NCBI GenBank assembly: GCA_027459765.1
Contig: DAIDHD010000027.1
Span: 1 to 40,345, forward strand
Direction: 5' to 3'
Origin: Gammaproteobacteria bacterium
GTDB lineage: Bacteria; Pseudomonadota; Gammaproteobacteria; Steroidobacterales; Steroidobacteraceae
Length of the DNA: 40,345 nucleotides
The notes below the pieces were generated by a model. That model saw nothing but the letters and a program-made list of their open reading frames with translations. It was not told the origin of the DNA and did no database searches. Each line of letters opens with the position of its first letter. The stretch's first letter is position 1. The translations under genes were made by a program, and so were the position numbers. Below are positions 9,377 to 17,429 of the stretch, piece after piece.

Positions 9377-10975
9377 ATGGCTCAGGTCATCGGGGTTCCG
9401 AAGGAAGTATTCCCGGGCGAAAAGCGCGTCGCCACCGTACCGGAGGTGGTGGAGAAGCTCGCGAAGCTCGGCTTCTCCGTCATCGTCGAATCGGGCGCCG
9501 GTGCCGCGGCCACCATCGGCGATGCGGCCTACGAGGCAGCCGGCGCCCGCATCGTGCCGGACGCGGCGAGTCTGTGGGCGGGAGCGGACATCGTCTTCAA
9601 GGTGCGCGCCCCCGCCGCCTCCGAAGTGGCGATGATGCGCGAGGGCCAGACGCTGGTGAGCTTCGTCTGGCCGGCGCAGAACCCCGACCTCATGCAACAG
9701 TTCGCGGCCAAGAAGGCGACGGTGCTGGCGATGGACAGCGTGCCGCGCATCTCGCGCGCGCAGAAGTGCGACGCCCTGTCGTCCATGGCGAACATCGGCG
9801 GCTATCGCGCCGTGATCGAGGCGGCGCACGAATTCGGCCGCTTCTTCACCGGGCAGATCACCGCGGCGGGCAAGGTTCCGCCGGCGAAAGTCTTCGTGAT
9901 CGGCGCCGGCGTGGCCGGTCTCGCCGCCATCGGCGCGGCCTCGGGTCTCGGTGCCATCGTGCGTGCCAACGACACGCGGGCCGAAGTGGCCGACCAGATC
10001 AAGTCCCTGGGCGGCGAGTTCGTGCCTGTGGACTATCAGGAGGAGGGCTCGGGCGTCGGCGGTTACGCCAAGGTGATGAGCGAAGGCTTCCAAAAGGCGC
10101 AGCGCGAGGTGTTCGCCAAGCAGGCCAGGGAGGTCGACATCATCATCACCACGGCGCTGATCCCGGGCAAGCCGGCGCCGAAGCTGATTACCGCCGAGAT
10201 GGTGCAGTCGATGAAGCCGGGCAGCGTGATCGTCGACATGGCGGCCGAGCAGGGCGGCAATTGCGAGCTCACCGAGCCGGGCAAGGTGGTCACCAAGCAC
10301 GGCGTGATCATCATCGGCTACACCGATCTGCCGAGCCGGCTGCCGCGCCAGGCCAGCAACCTGTACGCCACCAACCTGTTCCGTCTCGCCGAAGAACTGT
10401 GCAAGGCCAAGAACGGCGAGTTCCTGGTGAACATGGAGGACGAGGTGATTCGCGGCACGACGGTGGTCAAGGAAGGCGCCATCACCTGGCCGCCGCCGCC
10501 GCCCAAGCTGTCCGCGGCGCCGGCCGCAGCGCCGGCGCAGGCCGCGGCGAAGCCGGCCGCGGCCGAGAAGAAGGGCCACGGTCACGGCGGTGGCGGAGAA
10601 CCGATGTCGGCCGGCGGTACCGCGCTGCTGTTCGGCGGCGCGGCGCTGTTGTTCGCCCTGATCGGCGCCTTCGCGCCGGCGGCGTTCCTGGGGCACTTCA
10701 CGGTGTTCGTGCTGGCATGCTTCGTCGGCTACATGGTGGTGTGGAACGTCACGCCCTCGCTGCACACGCCGCTGATGAGCGTCACCAACGCGATCAGCAG
10801 CATCATCATCATCGGCGCCCTGGTGCAGATCGCCCCGCCCGGCGTCGCCGGCGAGGCCGCGCGGCCCGACGGCGTCATCCGCTGGCTCGCCGTCACCGGC
10901 ATCGCGCTCACGGCCGTCAACATGTTCGGCGGTTTCGCGGTCACGCGCCGCATGCTGTCGATGTTCCGCAAGTAA
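9377..10975 (+). CDS. pntA: NAD(P) transhydrogenase subunit alpha
   Basis: A 532-aa membrane subunit of the proton-translocating transhydrogenase, which uses the proton gradient to drive hydride transfer from NADH to NADP+. Domain I (about residues 1-380) carries the NAD-binding Rossmann motif [18 protein letters not shown] low-complexity linker (about 385-410, [16 protein letters not shown] then [10 protein letters not shown]) joins it to three or four C-terminal membrane helices. This is the long two-subunit PntA form, as in E. coli. ATG 9377 has AGGGGA 6 bases upstream; a TTG two codons earlier is not needed. pntB follows after 12 bases. Confidence 0.96.
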   Translation: MAQVIGVPKEVFPGEKRVATVPEVVEKLAKLGFSVIVESGAGAAATIGDAAYEAAGARIVPDAASLWAGADIVFKVRAPAASEVAMMREGQTLVSFVWPAQNPDLMQQFAAKKATVLAMDSVPRISRAQKCDALSSMANIGGYRAVIEAAHEFGRFFTGQITAAGKVPPAKVFVIGAGVAGLAAIGAASGLGAIVRANDTRAEVADQIKSLGGEFVPVDYQEEGSGVGGYAKVMSEGFQKAQREVFAKQAREVDIIITTALIPGKPAPKLITAEMVQSMKPGSVIVDMAAEQGGNCELTEPGKVVTKHGVIIIGYTDLPSRLPRQASNLYATNLFRLAEELCKAKNGEFLVNMEDEVIRGTTVVKEGAITWPPPPPKLSAAPAAAPAQAAAKPAAAEKKGHGHGGGGEPMSAGGTALLFGGAALLFALIGAFAPAAFLGHFTVFVLACFVGYMVVWNVTPSLHTPLMSVTNAISSIIIIGALVQIAPPGVAGEAARPDGVIRWLAVTGIALTAVNMFGGFAVTRRMLSMFRK

Positions 10976-10987
10976 CGGAGAACCCGA

Positions 10988-12403
10988 ATGTCCGGAAGTC
11001 TCACCACGGTCGCGTACATCGGCGCCACCATCCTGTTCATCCTGAGCCTCGGCGGCCTCTCCAACCCCGAGTCGTCCCGGCGCGGCAACCTGTACGGCAT
11101 GATCGGCATGACGATCGCGGTGCTCGCGACCGTGCTCGGTCCGCGCGTGAGCGCCGCCGGGCTGGGCTGGATCGCCGCGGCGCTGGTGGTCGGCGGCGCA
11201 ATCGGCCTGTACCTCGCCCGCACGGTGCAGATGACGCAGATGCCCGAGCTGGTCGCCTTCATGCACAGCCTGGTCGGTCTGGTGGCGGTCGTGGTCGGCT
11301 ACGCGAGCTACATCGATCCCACCGTCGCCGCGGGAATGAGCCCGGCCGAGGAGCACATTCACCTGGTCGAGGTGTATCTCGGCGTGCTCATCGGCGCGGT
11401 GACGCTGTCGGGCTCGGTGATCGCGTTCGGCAAGCTCTCCGGCAAGATCGGCGGCAAGCCGGTGCTGTTGCCGGCCCGGCATTGGCTGAACCTGCTGTTG
11501 CTGCTCGTCGTGCTCGTATTCGGCTACCGGTTCCTCGCGGCCGGGTCGATCCAGCAGGGCATGACCCCGCTCATCGTCATGACCGTGCTGTCGCTCGCGT
11601 TCGGCGTGCACATGGTGATGGCGATCGGCGGCGCCGACATGCCAGTGGTGGTGTCGATGCTCAACAGCTACTCGGGCTGGGCGGCGGCGGCGACCGGCTT
11701 CATGCTGTCGAACGATCTGCTGATCGTGACCGGCGCGCTCGTGGGGTCGAGCGGCGCCATCCTCTCGTACATCATGTGCCGGGCGATGAACCGACACTTC
11801 ATCAGCGTGATCGCCGGCGGGTTCGGCGGCGATGCCGGTCCGCCCAAGGCGGCAGGCGCGGCGCAGCCGGCCGGCGAGGTGGTCGCGGTGAGCGCGCAGG
11901 AGACGGCGGAACTGCTCAAGGAGGCGAACAGCATCGTCATCGTGCCGGGCTACGGCATGGCGGTGGCGCAGGCCCAGCACACGGTCTACGAGATCACCAA
12001 GTTCCTGCGCGAGAAGGGCAAGAACGTTCGCTTCGCGATCCACCCGGTCGCGGGACGCATGCCGGGGCACATGAACGTGCTGCTCGCCGAGGCGAAGGTG
12101 CCCTACGACATCGTGCTCGAGATGGAAGAGATCAACGACGACTTCCCGGATACGACGGTGGCGATGGTCATCGGTGCCAACGACATCGTCAATCCGGCGG
12201 CGCAGGACGATCCGTCGAGCCCGATCGCGGGCATGCCCGTGCTCGAGGTTTGGAAGGCGGGCACCACCATCGTCATGAAGCGCAGCATGGCCTCGGGCTA
12301 CGCCGGCGTCGACAATCCGCTCTTCTACAAGGAGAACAACCGGATGTTGTTCGGCGACGCGAAGAAGATGCTCGACGAGGTGCTGGGCGCCCTGAAGGCG
12401 TAG
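10988..12403 (+). CDS. pntB: NAD(P) transhydrogenase subunit beta
   Basis: A 471-aa subunit forming the rest of the membrane channel (about eight or nine helices, residues 5-270) and the NADP(H)-binding domain III (about 290-471) with [28 protein letters not shown] and the [18 protein letters not shown] loop. Length and motifs are complete. It is co-transcribed with pntA. Together they supply NADPH for biosynthesis and, with KatG, could support oxidant defence. A GC-rich hairpin follows the stop. Confidence 0.96.
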   Translation: MSGSLTTVAYIGATILFILSLGGLSNPESSRRGNLYGMIGMTIAVLATVLGPRVSAAGLGWIAAALVVGGAIGLYLARTVQMTQMPELVAFMHSLVGLVAVVVGYASYIDPTVAAGMSPAEEHIHLVEVYLGVLIGAVTLSGSVIAFGKLSGKIGGKPVLLPARHWLNLLLLLVVLVFGYRFLAAGSIQQGMTPLIVMTVLSLAFGVHMVMAIGGADMPVVVSMLNSYSGWAAAATGFMLSNDLLIVTGALVGSSGAILSYIMCRAMNRHFISVIAGGFGGDAGPPKAAGAAQPAGEVVAVSAQETAELLKEANSIVIVPGYGMAVAQAQHTVYEITKFLREKGKNVRFAIHPVAGRMPGHMNVLLAEAKVPYDIVLEMEEINDDFPDTTVAMVIGANDIVNPAAQDDPSSPIAGMPVLEVWKAGTTIVMKRSMASGYAGVDNPLFYKENNRMLFGDAKKMLDEVLGALKA

Positions 12404-12409
12404 ACGGCG

Positions 12410-12437
12410 GGCGCGGGCGCCTGGCGGCGCCCGCGCC
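12410..12437 (+). terminator. Hairpin after pntB
   Basis: A perfect 12-bp GC stem (12410-12421 with 12426-12437) and TGGC loop lies 7 bases after the pntB stop. There is no U-tract, so an intrinsic terminator is only possible. Confidence 0.45.
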
Positions 12438-12561
12438 GCGACCTCGCGAACGCGGCGCAGCGCGAAAAATAAGCTGCGCGCGGCCGCAATAAGGACCTGC
12501 CCGCGCCGGTCTCCTCGAGTACGGAATCTCGCCGTACCCATTCAATCGAGGAGCAAAGTCC

Positions 12562-13053
12562 ATGACCCAGTCATCGTTGCGCGTCGCGGCCATCGCCGCG
12601 GTGCTGTCCGTAACCGCACTGTCCGCGCGCGCCGCCGACAGTGTCGTGTCCTTCGCCACCGGCGGCTACGCCACCGGCATTCGCACCATGGAGTTCCTGC
12701 ACGCGGTCGACACCAACGGCGACGGCATGATCTCGCGCGACGAGTGGCTCGCCTTCCAGGAGAAGACGTTCGCCATGCTCGATCGCAAGAAGACCGGGGT
12801 GATCGACGCCAAGGAGTATCTCGGCGCCGATCGTCCGGCCATGGTGAGCTTCGCGACCGGCGGCTACGCCACGGGGCTGCTCACGCACGAAATGATGGCG
12901 AAGATCGACACCGACGGTGACGGCACCATCTCCCACGACGAGTTCATCGCTTATCAGATGAAGGTCTTCGACATGATGGACACGAGCCGCAAGCACCGCG
13001 GCCAGTTGTCGCCCGCGGAACTGTTCGCGACCGCCGGCCAGGACCCGCGCTGA
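12562..13053 (+). CDS. Periplasmic EF-hand protein with internal duplication
   Basis: A 163-aa protein with a signal peptide (residues 1-25, ending ARAAD). It has two canonical calcium-binding loops, DTNGDGMISRDE (50-61) and DTDGDGTISHDE (116-127). Each is preceded by an identical VSFATGGYATG motif (29-39 and 95-105) and followed by a degenerate EF loop (DRKKTGVIDAKE and a DTSRKHRG variant). The protein is therefore a tandem duplication of a 66-residue module. It is likely a periplasmic calcium sensor or buffer. RBS GAGGAG precedes ATG 12562; a 9-bp hairpin (13062-13087) follows. Confidence 0.85.
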   Translation: MTQSSLRVAAIAAVLSVTALSARAADSVVSFATGGYATGIRTMEFLHAVDTNGDGMISRDEWLAFQEKTFAMLDRKKTGVIDAKEYLGADRPAMVSFATGGYATGLLTHEMMAKIDTDGDGTISHDEFIAYQMKVFDMMDTSRKHRGQLSPAELFATAGQDPR

Positions 13054-13061
13054 GCATGGGA

Positions 13062-13087
13062 GCCAGCCGGTGGTCCGGCCGGCTGGC
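13062..13087 (+). terminator. Hairpin after the EF-hand gene
   Basis: GCCAGCCGG (13062-13070) pairs with CCGGCTGGC (13079-13087) across an 8-base loop, 9 bases after the stop. It has no U-run. The rest of 13088-13238 shows nothing I can assign. Confidence 0.35.
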
Positions 13088-13238
13088 CGCCCCGAGCTTG
13101 ACGCCGGCACCGCTCGAACCTTGCGAACGTTCGTGGCGGCGCGCAGTCTAAGCTCTGGTGAAGTCCACGATGGTGCCGCGCCCCGGGGACGCCGGCGGCG
13201 CGGGATGCGGTGGACCCGCAGGGGCCTTAGGAGGGAGC

Positions 13239-13505
13239 ATGCGTCGCAATCTGATCTCGGTGGTGGGTGCCGCGGCAATCGCGCTGGCGGGTTGCGCCGG
13301 TGGCGCCGGCGTCAAGCCCGCGACGGTGGCGCAGAGCCATCCGCTCTGTCCCCAGGAGACCGGTAGCCGGATACCGCGGCCCCAGGGACAGTGCATGGCG
13401 CCCGGTAACGTCTATACCAGCGAGGACATCGACCGCACGGGCGCCACCACCGCGGCCGGAGCCCTGCGTCTGCTCGATCCCGCCCTCACCGTCACTGGCC
13501 GCTGA
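13239..13505 (+). CDS. Small lipoprotein resembling a TonB-receptor plug start
   Basis: An 88-aa protein with a lipobox LAGC (Cys19) after a hydrophobic signal. The mature part reads TGSRIPRP...CMAPGNVYTSEDIDRTGATTAAGALRLLDPALTV. In TonB-dependent receptors the plug domain usually opens with VTGSRIPR, then a strand, then (S/A)EDIxxTGATTxADAL, so this small protein mimics that segment but stops before the rest of the plug and barrel. Start ATG 13239 has GGAGGGAG directly upstream. Two mature cysteines could form a disulfide. The role is unknown. Confidence 0.6.
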   Translation: MRRNLISVVGAAAIALAGCAGGAGVKPATVAQSHPLCPQETGSRIPRPQGQCMAPGNVYTSEDIDRTGATTAAGALRLLDPALTVTGR

Positions 13506-13570
13506 TCGGCGGTCTTGACGCACCGCCCCAGGCGGCGTGTAGGCTGTCGGCACTCATTGCCGAGGCCCCC

Positions 13571-15070
13571 ATGAAGCGTGCGTTTCCGTTGGTTCTCCTG
13601 CTCACGGCACTTGCGGCCCGGCACGCGCATGGCGCGCCGGCCGAGTCCGATCCGTACGCGGCGAGTGATGCGGTATTCGCGAATTTCGTGCTCGACGCGC
13701 ACATCCCCGGACTCGTGTACGGCGTGGTGGAGGGCGGCCGGCTCGTGCACGTCAAGACCTTCGGCGTGCAGGATCTCGAATCCAAACGGCCGGTGACCCC
13801 CGACACGCTGTTCCGGATCGCCTCGATGACCAAGGCCTTCACGGCGCTCACGGTGCTCAAGCTGCGCGACGAGGGCAAACTCAAGCTCGACGACCTCGCC
13901 GAGCAGTACGTGCCGGAGTTGCGGGGCTGGCGATATCCGACGCTCGATTCACCGCGCATCCGGGTGCGCGATCTATTGAATCACGTCGCGGGGTTCGTGA
14001 CCGACGATCCCTGGGGCGATCGTCAGACGCCCATGGCGGAGAAGGATTTCACCGCCTTGCTGCGCGCCGGCGTGCCGTTCACTCGCGCGCCGCAGACCCA
14101 GTTCGAGTATTCGAACCTCGGCTTCGCGATCCTCGGGCGGACCGTATCCAACGTCTCGCGGGCCCCGTTCGAGCAGACCATCAGCCAGACGATTCTCGAG
14201 CCGCTCGGCATGAGCTCGTCCGGGTTCGTCGCCGATGCGGCTCCGCGCGAGCGCCGTGCGCTGGGATATCGCTGGGAGGACGACGCCTGGCGCCTGGAGC
14301 CGACGCTCGGGCCGGGGGCGTTCGGCGCCATGGGCGGCATTCAAACCAGCGCCAATGACTACGCGAAATGGGTGGCATTCCTGCTGTCCGCCTGGCCGCC
14401 GCGCGACGACGCCGACAACGGCCCGGTGAAGCGCGCCACGGTGCGCGAGCTCGCCCAAGGTTCGAATTTCCCGAGTCTGCGTCTGCGGCCGGGACACGAC
14501 GCTCCGCCGGGCTGCAGGCTGGCCGCCACCTACGGCATGGGCATGCTGGTCATGACCGACTGTGAACTCGGGTTCGCGCTCGGGCATGGGGGCGGCTACC
14601 CCGGCTACGGGTCCTACGTGCTGCTGTTCCCCAATCGTGGCGCGGGCTTGTTCGCCTTTGCCAATCGGACCTATGCCGGACCGTCGGGAGCGTTGTGGGA
14701 TGCCGCCGCCGCGCTTGCGCGCGCGGGCACTCTCGGCGCGGAGCGCGGCCTTCCCGTGTCGGCGGCACTGCAGGCGGGTTACCGCGCGGCGGGGGCGATG
14801 TATCGTGCCGGCGATGTGAACGCCGCCGGCAACTTGCTCGCCATGAATTTCCTGCTCGACCGTTCGGCCGATGGACGTGCGCGCGATTTCGCGGCGTTGC
14901 GAGCCGCCGTGGGCGAGTGCGATACCGACGCGCCGCCCACCGCCACAGGTGCGCTCACCGCGGAGTTCACCTGGAAATGCACGCAGGGGCGCGTGTCCGG
15001 CAACCTCGAACTTGCGCCCACTGATCCGCCGCGCATCCAAGAGCTTTTGTTGAAGCGCGTGGCGCCGTAG
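13571..15070 (+). CDS. Exported serine hydrolase, class C beta-lactamase fold
   Basis: A 499-aa protein with a signal peptide (1-22). Motifs of the penicillin-binding/beta-lactamase-like family are complete: SMTK (Ser85-Lys88, nucleophile and base), YSN (Tyr180) and HGG (339-341), plus the NHVAGF element. The last 100 residues form an extra C-terminal region with a cysteine pair. The family includes D-aminopeptidases, esterases and peptidases, and true beta-lactamase activity should not be assumed. It probably acts in the periplasm. ATG 13571 follows CGAGG at 5 bases. It is convergent with the SnoaL-like gene, 18 bases apart. Confidence 0.85.
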   Translation: MKRAFPLVLLLTALAARHAHGAPAESDPYAASDAVFANFVLDAHIPGLVYGVVEGGRLVHVKTFGVQDLESKRPVTPDTLFRIASMTKAFTALTVLKLRDEGKLKLDDLAEQYVPELRGWRYPTLDSPRIRVRDLLNHVAGFVTDDPWGDRQTPMAEKDFTALLRAGVPFTRAPQTQFEYSNLGFAILGRTVSNVSRAPFEQTISQTILEPLGMSSSGFVADAAPRERRALGYRWEDDAWRLEPTLGPGAFGAMGGIQTSANDYAKWVAFLLSAWPPRDDADNGPVKRATVRELAQGSNFPSLRLRPGHDAPPGCRLAATYGMGMLVMTDCELGFALGHGGGYPGYGSYVLLFPNRGAGLFAFANRTYAGPSGALWDAAAALARAGTLGAERGLPVSAALQAGYRAAGAMYRAGDVNAAGNLLAMNFLLDRSADGRARDFAALRAAVGECDTDAPPTATGALTAEFTWKCTQGRVSGNLELAPTDPPRIQELLLKRVAP

Positions 15071-15088
15071 GACGGACGCCGCCCCGGT

Positions 15089-16102
15089 TCAGGGTCGCGA
15101 GCCGCCGGTGAGATAGATCGCCGCGATGCGCCAACCGGCCGCCGATTTCACGAAGACGCCGTTCCAGCGCACGGCAAGCGTGCTCGAGCCATAGGCCGTC
15201 GGTCCGGAGATCACGTCGATGGGCACGGACGCCAGTGCGACACCTACCGCAGGCTCCGACACGCGCCACGCATCGCCGTGCGGCGCAAGTTGCGTGCCGT
15301 GCGCCCACTCCGCGGCGAAGGCGGCGAGCACGGCGTCGCGACCCGAGATGACCTGGCCGCCGGTGGGCGCCCAGAGCACGTCCGATGAATCGACCAACGT
15401 GGCGCTCACGCCGGCGCGATCGTGGCCGTTCTGCGCGGCGACGAATCGATCGAAGATGGCACGGACGCCACCCGGGTCGGCGCCGTCCGCGGCGGGCCTC
15501 GGGGCCGCTGCGGGTGCTGCTGCCGCTACGGGCGCTACGGGCGCTACCGGCGCTACGGGTGCTACGGGTGCTACGGGTGCCACGGGTGCCGCCGCTGCCA
15601 CGGGCGCCGGGACGGCCGCGCGCGCGGCCGTGGCGGGGAGCGGCGCCATCCGGGCCCGAACGGTGTCGCTCACCACATACCCCGAGGTGTCCAGAAGGCC
15701 CTGTCGCTGCGCATCCACACAGCTGTAGAACGACACCGCGGCGCGATCGATGCCGGTCATGCCGTCGCTGCGCTTGCGGAGCGTACCCGCGACACCGTTG
15801 GCCTCGCGTTTGCCCGTCTTGGTATCCACGAGACAGTAGAAACGGTGATTGTCCGAAGGCGTGCCGACGTCGAAGTGACCGATCACGATCTCGCGGTTGA
15901 AGTCGCGACCGAAGGCATCCTTGAGTGAGGAGAAGAAATCCCGCGTCGGCGGTTCGGCGGCCGACGCGGTCGCCGCAGACGGTGGGGCGCTTGCCGGCGC
16001 CTGCTCGGCATACGCCGGGCCGATCGAAACGATCATCGCTGCGACGGTGGTCAGAGACGCGCGGCGCTGACCACCGATCGGCTGCTTGTTGCTCTGGCGC
16101 AT
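15089..16102 (-). CDS. Secreted SnoaL-like (NTF2 fold) protein with Pro-Val-Ala linker
   Basis: A 337-aa protein with a signal peptide (about residues 8-33, ending PAYAE). It has an N-terminal domain of unknown type with cysteines (FYCLVDTKTGKRE; SFYSCVDAQRQG), a PVA-repeat linker and a C-terminal SnoaL-like/NTF2 domain (VRAIFDRFVAAQNGHDRAGVSATLVD...GWRIAAIYLTGG). Such C-terminal domains are often ligand-binding or enzymatic; no activity can be assigned. ATG 16102 (MRQSNKQ) has GGGGAG at 7 bases and is preferred over an ATG 11 codons earlier. It is convergent with the serine hydrolase gene. Confidence 0.7.
   Translation of the reverse strand: MRQSNKQPIGGQRRASLTTVAAMIVSIGPAYAEQAPASAPPSAATASAAEPPTRDFFSSLKDAFGRDFNREIVIGHFDVGTPSDNHRFYCLVDTKTGKREANGVAGTLRKRSDGMTGIDRAAVSFYSCVDAQRQGLLDTSGYVVSDTVRARMAPLPATAARAAVPAPVAAAAPVAPVAPVAPVAPVAPVAPVAAAAPAAAPRPAADGADPGGVRAIFDRFVAAQNGHDRAGVSATLVDSSDVLWAPTGGQVISGRDAVLAAFAAEWAHGTQLAPHGDAWRVSEPAVGVALASVPIDVISGPTAYGSSTLAVRWNGVFVKSAAGWRIAAIYLTGGSRP
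15525..15587. repeat. Seven tandem 9-bp repeats encoding the Pro-Val-Ala linker
   Basis: Seven consecutive 9-base units (consensus GCTACGGGY on the plus strand) encode PVA repeats in the minus-strand gene. Units differ only at single bases, so the copy number could vary between strains by slippage without a frameshift. Confidence 0.9.
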
Positions 16103-16237
16103 CGCGCATCTCCCCGGGCGCTTCGGTATTGCCACGGCGCCTGGCCAGTGTAGCCGAACGCCCCTGATTCCGGCATGGTGTCGGGCCTGGCTCGTTAGCG
16201 ATGCATGCGCCGCCGTCGGAGCGGTCCCGGCGTGGCT

Positions 16238-17425
16238 TCAGGACCGAGCGAACACCGCCACCGTCTCGACGTGCTCGGTGAACGGCATGAGGTTGAACGC
16301 CGTCAGCTCGGTGAGCCGTAGCGCGCCGCGGGTGGTGAGCGCCGCCGTGTCACGCGCGAGCGAACCCGCATCGCAACTCACGTATAGCAGGGACTGCGGC
16401 GGCCGTGCGGCAAGCCACTCGACCAGTGCCGTGTCCAGGCCCTTGCGCGGTGGATCGGCGATGACCACGTCCGCGCCGTCGGCTGCGGCGGCGGCCGCGC
16501 CCGCCGCGCCGGGTACGACGCGCACCTTGCTGTGCTCGGCCGGGGGAAGTTCCGCGAGCCCCAGTTCGAGACCGGCCAGCGATTCTGGCTGCACTTCGTT
16601 GAGCGTGAGTGCGGCGAGGTCCGTGAGCAGCGACAGGCCGATGGCACCGACGCCGGCATAGAACTCCGCGACCCGCGCGCCGGACGGCACCCGGGCGCGC
16701 AGGTGGCCGATGATCCGCTCCGCCATGTCGAGATTGTTCTGACCGAAGGCACCCGGCGGATAGTGGATCGGCGTCCCGCCGAAGCGCTCGACCACGCTCG
16801 GCGGACCGCGCAGGCGGGTGAAATCCCGGCCGAGGATGGCATTGCCGCCCGACGTATTGGCGTTGTACCAGAGGCTGTGCAGCCGCGAATCCAGCCGCTC
16901 GCCGATGGCCTCGAGACAGGCGGCGGCCGGCTCCGCGCTCGGCGCGTTGCCGACCAGCACCACCTGCATGGTCTGCGACGCGCGCTCCACCACGATCTGC
17001 AGGTAGCGGGCGAGCCCCTGCCCGGCGCGCTCGGAGTAGCAGGTGGTGCCGGTGTCGATGAGCGCGCGGCGCACCGCGCCGGCGGCGAGATTGATCGCCG
17101 GATGGTGAATGCGGCACTCCGGCACGTGCACGACGCGGTGGGTGCCGGGTTCGAACAGCCCGATCCGCGGCGCACCGACGCGCCCGCGGATCGCGAGGCG
17201 CGCGCGGTGGCGCGACCCGGTGAGCGCGCCGTCCACCACGGTCACCGGGCCGAGGCCGTGGTCCCGCGCCAGGCGCTCGAGCAGCGCCCGCGCGGCGGCT
17301 CCGATTCCGGTCTCCCCGTAGCGCGGGCAGGCCTGGCAGGGCGGGCGGTGGCTGCAGGGCGCGGTCGCGACCGCCGCCGCGTCCCCGGTCGCCGGTACCG
17401 GGGGCGGCGGCGAACTCCCGCGCAT
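16238..17425 (-). CDS. TrmA-family 23S rRNA m5U methyltransferase (RlmC/RlmD-like)
   Basis: A 395-aa SAM-dependent enzyme expected to methylate a uridine C5 in 23S rRNA. An iron-sulfur cysteine set is visible at Cys24, Cys30, Cys33 (C-x5-C-x2-C) and Cys104. The SAM motif is EFYAGVGAIGL (254-264), then DPPRKGL (324-330), the catalytic nucleophile is Cys351 in YVSCDAGSLARD, and the base Glu is in the terminal PFTEHVE. The N-terminal TRAM domain of RlmD is missing, as in RlmC, but the cysteine spacing is RlmD-like, so I leave the symbol blank. The start lies 4 bases after the S10 peptidase stop, with no clear ribosome site, suggesting reinitiation. Confidence 0.88.
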   Translation of the reverse strand: MRGSSPPPPVPATGDAAAVATAPCSHRPPCQACPRYGETGIGAAARALLERLARDHGLGPVTVVDGALTGSRHRARLAIRGRVGAPRIGLFEPGTHRVVHVPECRIHHPAINLAAGAVRRALIDTGTTCYSERAGQGLARYLQIVVERASQTMQVVLVGNAPSAEPAAACLEAIGERLDSRLHSLWYNANTSGGNAILGRDFTRLRGPPSVVERFGGTPIHYPPGAFGQNNLDMAERIIGHLRARVPSGARVAEFYAGVGAIGLSLLTDLAALTLNEVQPESLAGLELGLAELPPAEHSKVRVVPGAAGAAAAAADGADVVIADPPRKGLDTALVEWLAARPPQSLLYVSCDAGSLARDTAALTTRGALRLTELTAFNLMPFTEHVETVAVFARS

Positions 17426-17429
17426 CCGG

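Noticed and set aside
9356..12541. Very long open frames antisense and out of frame to pntAB (about 970-1060 codons)
   Set aside because: High-GC codon structure keeps alternate frames open; their composition is Arg/His/Gly/Asp-rich without known motifs, whereas the pntAB frames carry clear domains.
13571..15070. Antibiotic-resistance beta-lactamase
   Set aside because: The fold motifs are shared with esterases and peptidases; the 499-aa length and C-terminal extension argue against a classical class C enzyme.
15525..15587. Gly-Ala-Thr repeat protein on the plus strand
   Set aside because: It is the antisense reading of the PVA linker codons; the minus frame has the signal peptide and NTF2-like domain.
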